A DNA stretch of 64,000 nucleotides from assembly GCA_033722375.1 (NCBI GenBank), contig JAWVZB010000001.1, forward strand, positions 5,285 through 69,284, written 5' to 3'. The notes below the pieces were generated by a model. That model saw only the letters and a program-made list of their open reading frames with translations, ran no database searches and had not been told where the DNA came from. Shown in pieces: positions 60,234-64,000 of this stretch (its first letter is position 1; every line of letters begins with the position of its first letter). The DNA is from JAWVZB01 sp033722375. GTDB taxonomy: Bacteria > Actinomycetota > Nitriliruptoria > Nitriliruptorales > Nitriliruptoraceae. The position numbers and the translations under genes were made by a program.

Positions 60234-61309
60234 CCCCCACTGCCCCGAACATCAGCCGCTGGGCGTCGCTGCGGCGACGCATGGAACACGCCCTGCGGCC
60301 ATGGCGTCGGGCGAACCCGATGGCCCGTCGCCTCGTGGTGGTCGGCCTGCTCATCACCGGCTTCTTCGGCTTCCTCGCCGTGTTCCCCAACGCGGTCGCG
60401 CCCTACGCGGAGGACCAGTACCGCTTCGTCGAGGGGACGACCGACGACCCCCTCACCGTGGACGCAGACTGCGCCGAGGTCGAATGCCCCCAGATCCCTC
60501 GCCGCATCGAGCCGACCGAGGGCCATCCCTTCGGTACGACGGCGGACCGCTTCGATGTTTTCTCGCGTGTCATTCACGGGGCACGTGTCGCGTTCGCGAT
60601 CGTGCTTCTGTCGACCGCCCTCGCCATGGGTATCGGCGTGCCTCTCGGTCTCTTCTCGGGATACCGCGGCGGGAAGCTGGACCGTGCTCTCGTCACCCTC
60701 ATGGATGCCGTTTACGTCATCCCAGGTCTGCTACTCGCCATCATCGTCGCCTTCGTGCTCCAGAGGTACTTCGATCCGGGCCTCGCGTCTGCTGCGGTCG
60801 CGGTCGGGGTGGTCTACATCCCCCAGTACTACCGCGTGATCCGCAACCACACGCTGTCGGTCAAGGAGGAGCCGTTCGTCGAAGCAGCGAGATCCATCGG
60901 GGCGAAGCCTCGGACGGTGATCACCCGGTACGTGTTCTTCAACGTGGTGCAGTCGGTGCCGGTGATCTTCACCCTCAACGCGGCCGACGCCGTTCTCACG
61001 CTGGCGGGGCTGGGGTTCCTCGGATACGGGGTGCCGTTCCCTGAGGCAGAGTGGGGTTTGGACGTCTCTCGGGCGCTGTCGGATGTCGTTTCGGGCTTCT
61101 GGTGGACGGCGTTCTTCCCTGGCGTCGCGATCATGCTCCTCGTGACCGGGCTCACCCTGGTGGGGGAGGGTCTCAACGACATCATCAACCCACTGCTGCG
61201 GGTTCGTGGGTACAAGGGCAAGGTTCCTGATCGCGACGAGCCCGCCCCCGAGGCAGATGCCACCCAGGACGAGCACGTGACGGTCGGCTCTCGGAGAGAG
61301 ACCAGATGA
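60230..61309 (+). CDS. ABC transporter permease, DppC type
   Basis: The 359-residue second membrane subunit has an N-terminal helix (about 36-55) and a periplasmic insert (about 56-105). Five more helices follow, with the EAA loop VEAARSIGAKPRTVITRYVFFNV. The C-terminus has LTLVGEGLNDIINPLLRVRG, the DppC hallmark. ATG at 60230 overlaps the preceding stop, and its own stop overlaps the ATPase start. Confidence 0.93.
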   Translation: MTPTAPNISRWASLRRRMEHALRPWRRANPMARRLVVVGLLITGFFGFLAVFPNAVAPYAEDQYRFVEGTTDDPLTVDADCAEVECPQIPRRIEPTEGHPFGTTADRFDVFSRVIHGARVAFAIVLLSTALAMGIGVPLGLFSGYRGGKLDRALVTLMDAVYVIPGLLLAIIVAFVLQRYFDPGLASAAVAVGVVYIPQYYRVIRNHTLSVKEEPFVEAARSIGAKPRTVITRYVFFNVVQSVPVIFTLNAADAVLTLAGLGFLGYGVPFPEAEWGLDVSRALSDVVSGFWWTAFFPGVAIMLLVTGLTLVGEGLNDIINPLLRVRGYKGKVPDRDEPAPEADATQDEHVTVGSRRETR

Positions 61310-62379
61310 GTACTCCCGTCACCTTCGCCTCCCCCGACGACCGCGACAGGGCCGGTCCGATCCTCGAGGTCCGTGATCTCTCGGTCGCGTACGGCACACC
61401 GCAGGGGTCGCTCCACGCGGTCGACCGGATCAGTTTCGATCTCCATCCCGGCGAGAGTCTCGGGGTGGTCGGCGAGTCCGGTTGCGGGAAGTCCTCCATG
61501 GGTCGGGGGCTCATGCAGCTCCTGCCACCCGGCGGCGACGTCGGTGGGAGCGTCAAGCTGAAGGGAGAGGAACTCATCGGGGTGGGTCGGCGTCGTTTGC
61601 GGCATGCGCGCGGCCAGGACATCGCGCTCGTGTTCCAGGAACCGATGACCCGCCTGGATCCGTTGATGCGGGTCTCCGACCACTTCGTCGAGGCGGTCCG
61701 CGCCCACCGTCCCGACACGTCCAAGGACGACGCGAAGCAAGCGGGGCGCGAGGTGCTCGCGGCGATGGGCATCCCGCCGACACGCGCAGACAACTACCCC
61801 CACGAGTTCTCCGGTGGCATGCGGCAGCGGATCATGATCGCACTGGGGATCGTCCTCAATCCGGCCGTGATCATCGCGGACGAGCCGACCACGGCCCTCG
61901 ACGTCATCGTCGAGGCCCAGATCCTCGATCTCCTGGACCGCATGCGTCGCACCGAGGACGTCGGGCTGATCCTCATCACCCACAACCTCGGCATCGTCGC
62001 CGAGACCTGCGACCGGGTCGCGGTGATGTACGCCGGCAGGATCGTCGAGATCGGACCCATCGACGACGTGTTCGCCAATCCGGCCCATCCCTATACCAAA
62101 GGCCTGCTCCGGTCCGTCATCAGTACCGACACCACCGAACTGTCGAGTATCGACGGTGCCCCGCCCAGTCTCATCGATCCGCCCTGTGGGTGCCGGTTCG
62201 AGCCGCGGTGCCCCGAAGCGTTCGATGCGTGCCCCTCGGTCGACCCGGCACTGACCGAGGTCCGGTCCGATCAGCACGCCGCGTGTCTGCTCTACCCCGG
62301 CGCGGATGCCGGGAGCACCACCGATGTCGTTCCTCCCGAACGGGATGCGGCGGAGGGCCTGCAAGGGGAGACCAGATGA
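61306..62379 (+). CDS. ABC transporter ATP-binding protein, DppD type
   Basis: The 357-residue ATPase has Walker A GESGCGKSS, Q-loop VFQEPMTRLDP, signature SGGMRQRIMIA, Walker B IIADEPTTALD and the H-loop ITHNLG. The C-terminal oligopeptide-transporter domain with CGCRFEPRCPEAFDAC may bind a metal or Fe-S group. It energises import with the downstream DppF-type ATPase. Confidence 0.94.
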   Translation: MSTPVTFASPDDRDRAGPILEVRDLSVAYGTPQGSLHAVDRISFDLHPGESLGVVGESGCGKSSMGRGLMQLLPPGGDVGGSVKLKGEELIGVGRRRLRHARGQDIALVFQEPMTRLDPLMRVSDHFVEAVRAHRPDTSKDDAKQAGREVLAAMGIPPTRADNYPHEFSGGMRQRIMIALGIVLNPAVIIADEPTTALDVIVEAQILDLLDRMRRTEDVGLILITHNLGIVAETCDRVAVMYAGRIVEIGPIDDVFANPAHPYTKGLLRSVISTDTTELSSIDGAPPSLIDPPCGCRFEPRCPEAFDACPSVDPALTEVRSDQHAACLLYPGADAGSTTDVVPPERDAAEGLQGETR

Positions 62380-63668
62380 CCGACACCATCATCGAGGTCG
62401 AGGATCTCCACACCCATTTCGACGTAGGGGGCAGCCTCTTCGGCGGCGAGGGGGACGTCGTTCGGGCTGTCGACGGGGTCAGCTTCGACATCCGACGCGG
62501 TGAGATCTTCGGGCTCGTGGGCGAGTCCGGGTCCGGCAAGACCACGCTGGGTCGGACGATCCTGGGGCTCGTACCTGCCACCTCCGGACACATCCGCTAC
62601 CGCGACATGGATCTTGCGACACTCGACGAGAAGCAGTTCCGCCCCTTGCGACGGAACCTCGGGATGATCTTCCAGGACCCCAACGCCTCGCTGAACCCGG
62701 CGATGACGGTCGGGCAGGGGGTGGGCCACCCTCTCCGGATCCATGGGATCACGAGCAACCGCGCGGAGACCCGGCGGCGGGCCGCCGAGATGCTGGACCG
62801 CTGTGGTCTGTCGCCGGGGGAGCAGTTCCTCGACACCTACCCCGAGGATCTGTCGGGCGGCCAGAAGCAACGGGTCGTCATCGCGCGAGCCCTCATCACC
62901 GAACCCGAGCTCGTCGTGGCTGACGAGCCGGTCGCATCGCTCGACATGTCGATCCGGGCCAAAGTCCTCGAGCTCATGATGGATCTGCAGGACGACCTCG
63001 GCCTCACCTACCTCTACATCACCCACGACCTTGCGTCCGGGAAGTTCGTCTGTGACCGGATGGCGATCATGTACCTCGGCCAGATGGTGGAGTGGGGGGA
63101 ATCCGAGGACATCTACGACGATCCGCAGCATCCCTACACCAGGGCTCTGCTCGAGGCCATCCCGCTGCCGGATCCGTCACGGCGGGACCGCGACAAGAAG
63201 CTGCCGCGGGGTGAGATCCCTGATGCCCTGGACCCACCACGCGGGTGCCGGTTCCACCCCCGCTGTCCCGAGGCGTTCGAGCCCTGCGGCTGGGAGCCGA
63301 AGGACCTCGTCGATGCCCTCGAGGAGCGGTGGACCACCGTCGACGAAGACACCTTCGAACGGGAGCTCGGCATGACCGGCGACCTCGAGCGCGTGGGCTT
63401 CGAGGGTTCGCGGCTCCGGTTCAGCCCCGAGGACAGGAACGCGTTCTCGACCTGGCTCCAGGACGTCGGGCCCGAGCTTCCGACCGCGGTGTGGAGCGGC
63501 GTCGAGACCGTCGAGCGCGACGGGGACGATGTCGTGGTCCGTTTCCGGTTCGGCCCGGAGCCCGGTCAGCAGCAACACGCCGGGCGCACCGTCGCCTGTC
63601 ACCTCCATGGCGTCGTCGCCCGTCCCGACGGCGACCACGTCGGCGAGCCCGTGGACGCGACCACGTGA
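62376..63668 (+). CDS. ABC transporter ATP-binding protein, DppF type, with C-terminal extension
   Basis: This is a 430-residue ATPase with Walker A GESGSGKTT, Q-loop IFQDPNASLNP, signature SGGQKQRVVIA, Walker B VVADEPVASLD and H-loop ITHDLA. The cysteine-containing RGCRFHPRCPEAFEPCGW region follows. DppF proteins usually end shortly after this. Here about 110 extra residues follow (from about 315), with a conserved-looking beta-rich stretch (VVVRFRFGPEPGQ) of unknown role. The stop overlaps the GTG of the final gene. Confidence 0.92.
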   Translation: MTDTIIEVEDLHTHFDVGGSLFGGEGDVVRAVDGVSFDIRRGEIFGLVGESGSGKTTLGRTILGLVPATSGHIRYRDMDLATLDEKQFRPLRRNLGMIFQDPNASLNPAMTVGQGVGHPLRIHGITSNRAETRRRAAEMLDRCGLSPGEQFLDTYPEDLSGGQKQRVVIARALITEPELVVADEPVASLDMSIRAKVLELMMDLQDDLGLTYLYITHDLASGKFVCDRMAIMYLGQMVEWGESEDIYDDPQHPYTRALLEAIPLPDPSRRDRDKKLPRGEIPDALDPPRGCRFHPRCPEAFEPCGWEPKDLVDALEERWTTVDEDTFERELGMTGDLERVGFEGSRLRFSPEDRNAFSTWLQDVGPELPTAVWSGVETVERDGDDVVVRFRFGPEPGQQQHAGRTVACHLHGVVARPDGDHVGEPVDATT

Positions 63669-64000
63669 GGGAGTCGCGTCACGACCACGATGCCGGTGGC
63701 GATCCCGAGGTCCTGGATCGGAAGGCGGAGCTGCGGCAGCAGGTGTGGGACGCGATCAGCGATGCAGGCGTCGGGCGCTTCCCCGGCGCACACGGTCGGA
63801 TCCCCAACTTCACCGGGGCCGAGGACGCGGCCGAACGGCTGCGGGACACCGATGCCTGGCGAAGCGCAGCGACCCTGAAGTCGAACCCCGACTCGCCCCA
63901 ATGGCCGGTCCGGCAGCGGGCCCTCGAGGACGGGAAGCTCGTCTACATGGCCGTCCCTCGGCTGCGGGAGGAGCAGCCGTTCTTCCTGCTCGACCCCGAC
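63665..64000 (+). CDS. 5-formyltetrahydrofolate cyclo-ligase-like protein, cut by the window end
   Basis: The frame stays open to the right edge (112 codons visible). The N-terminal residues KAELRQQVWDAISDAGVG, FPGAHGRIPNFTGAEDAAER and the following YMAVPRLREEQPFFLLDPD match the archaeal/actinobacterial MTHFS-like branch of COG0212. The full protein would be about 240 residues. If it is a true cyclo-ligase it converts 5-formyl-THF to methenyl-THF using ATP. Residues needed to confirm this lie beyond the window. GTG at 63665 overlaps the upstream stop, so it is co-translated with the ABC operon. Confidence 0.75.
   Translation, partial: MRESRHDHDAGGDPEVLDRKAELRQQVWDAISDAGVGRFPGAHGRIPNFTGAEDAAERLRDTDAWRSAATLKSNPDSPQWPVRQRALEDGKLVYMAVPRLREEQPFFLLDPD

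Overview
The window is about 64 kb of very GC-rich DNA, densely coded on both strands, with many GTG starts and many GTGA or ATGA stop/start overlaps. The gene content points to an actinobacterium: a LigC-type ATP-dependent ligase with a stand-alone LigD-like polymerase, a FadD15-like acyl-CoA ligase, an F420/LLM-type oxidoreductase, several OmpR- and NarL-type two-component systems, and a group 1h-like [NiFe] hydrogenase. A deep-branching high-GC lineage such as Nitriliruptoria or Acidimicrobiia would fit, but the sequence alone does not settle this. No rRNA, tRNA, CRISPR array, insertion sequence or prophage was recognised. It reads as ordinary chromosome with an aerobic, metabolically flexible gene set.

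Layout. 1-6.05 kb: a membrane protein cut by the left edge, an aldo/keto reductase, ligC and a LigD-like primase-polymerase facing each other, a long-chain acyl-CoA ligase and a small membrane protein. 6.4-11.7 kb: a hydrogenase island of small and large [NiFe] subunits, a PAS/GAF histidine kinase, a single-domain receiver and a maturation-protease-like protein. 11.9-15.9 kb: a SNF2 helicase translationally coupled to a SWIM zinc-finger protein. 15.9-19.4 kb: an AtuA-like protein divergent from an alpha/beta hydrolase and SDR pair. 19.5-22.8 kb: a small DPG-motif membrane protein, a large methyltransferase with a kinase-like N-terminus, and a membrane sulfatase-fold protein. 22.8-23.0 kb holds tandem GC-rich hairpins. 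23.0-27.7 kb: an envelope-stress module, with an HtrA protease divergent from an OmpR regulator, its kinase and an M23 murein hydrolase. 27.7-34.3 kb: a carotenoid-dehydrogenase-like FAD enzyme, a solute-binding lipoprotein with a NarX/NarL-type kinase and regulator but no transporter, and an MFS permease.

34.4-38.9 kb: a four-gene, fully overlapping lipid-modification operon (flavin oxidoreductase, DUF1365, two cyclopropane-fatty-acid-synthase-like methyltransferases). 38.9-44.7 kb: SURF1, a Crp-family regulator, a BBE-type FAD oxidase, a formamidase/acetamidase and GlpD. 44.8-50.6 kb: a lipoprotein hydrolase and the three-gene N-acetylglutaminylglutamine amide (NAGGN) osmolyte cluster. 50.6-55.8 kb: an LLM oxidoreductase, copper nitrite reductase NirK divergent from an Rrf2 (NsrR-like) regulator and a polytopic membrane protein, and a small histidine kinase. 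56.1-64 kb: RmuC, a complete peptide/nickel-type ABC transporter (binding protein, two permeases, two ATPases), and the start of a 5-formyltetrahydrofolate cyclo-ligase-like gene cut by the right edge.

The most unusual items are these. The hydrogenase small subunit keeps proximal- and medial-cluster ligands but has lost the distal-cluster segment, and it sits next to a PAS kinase and receiver, so it could be a hydrogen-sensing system. The nirK/Rrf2 intergenic region carries a symmetric 11-bp motif exactly 15 nt from each start codon. The HtrA/OmpR intergenic region carries three direct repeats at 11-bp period. A solute-binding protein is wired to a two-component system without a transporter. 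One ABC permease appears to need a CTG start codon.
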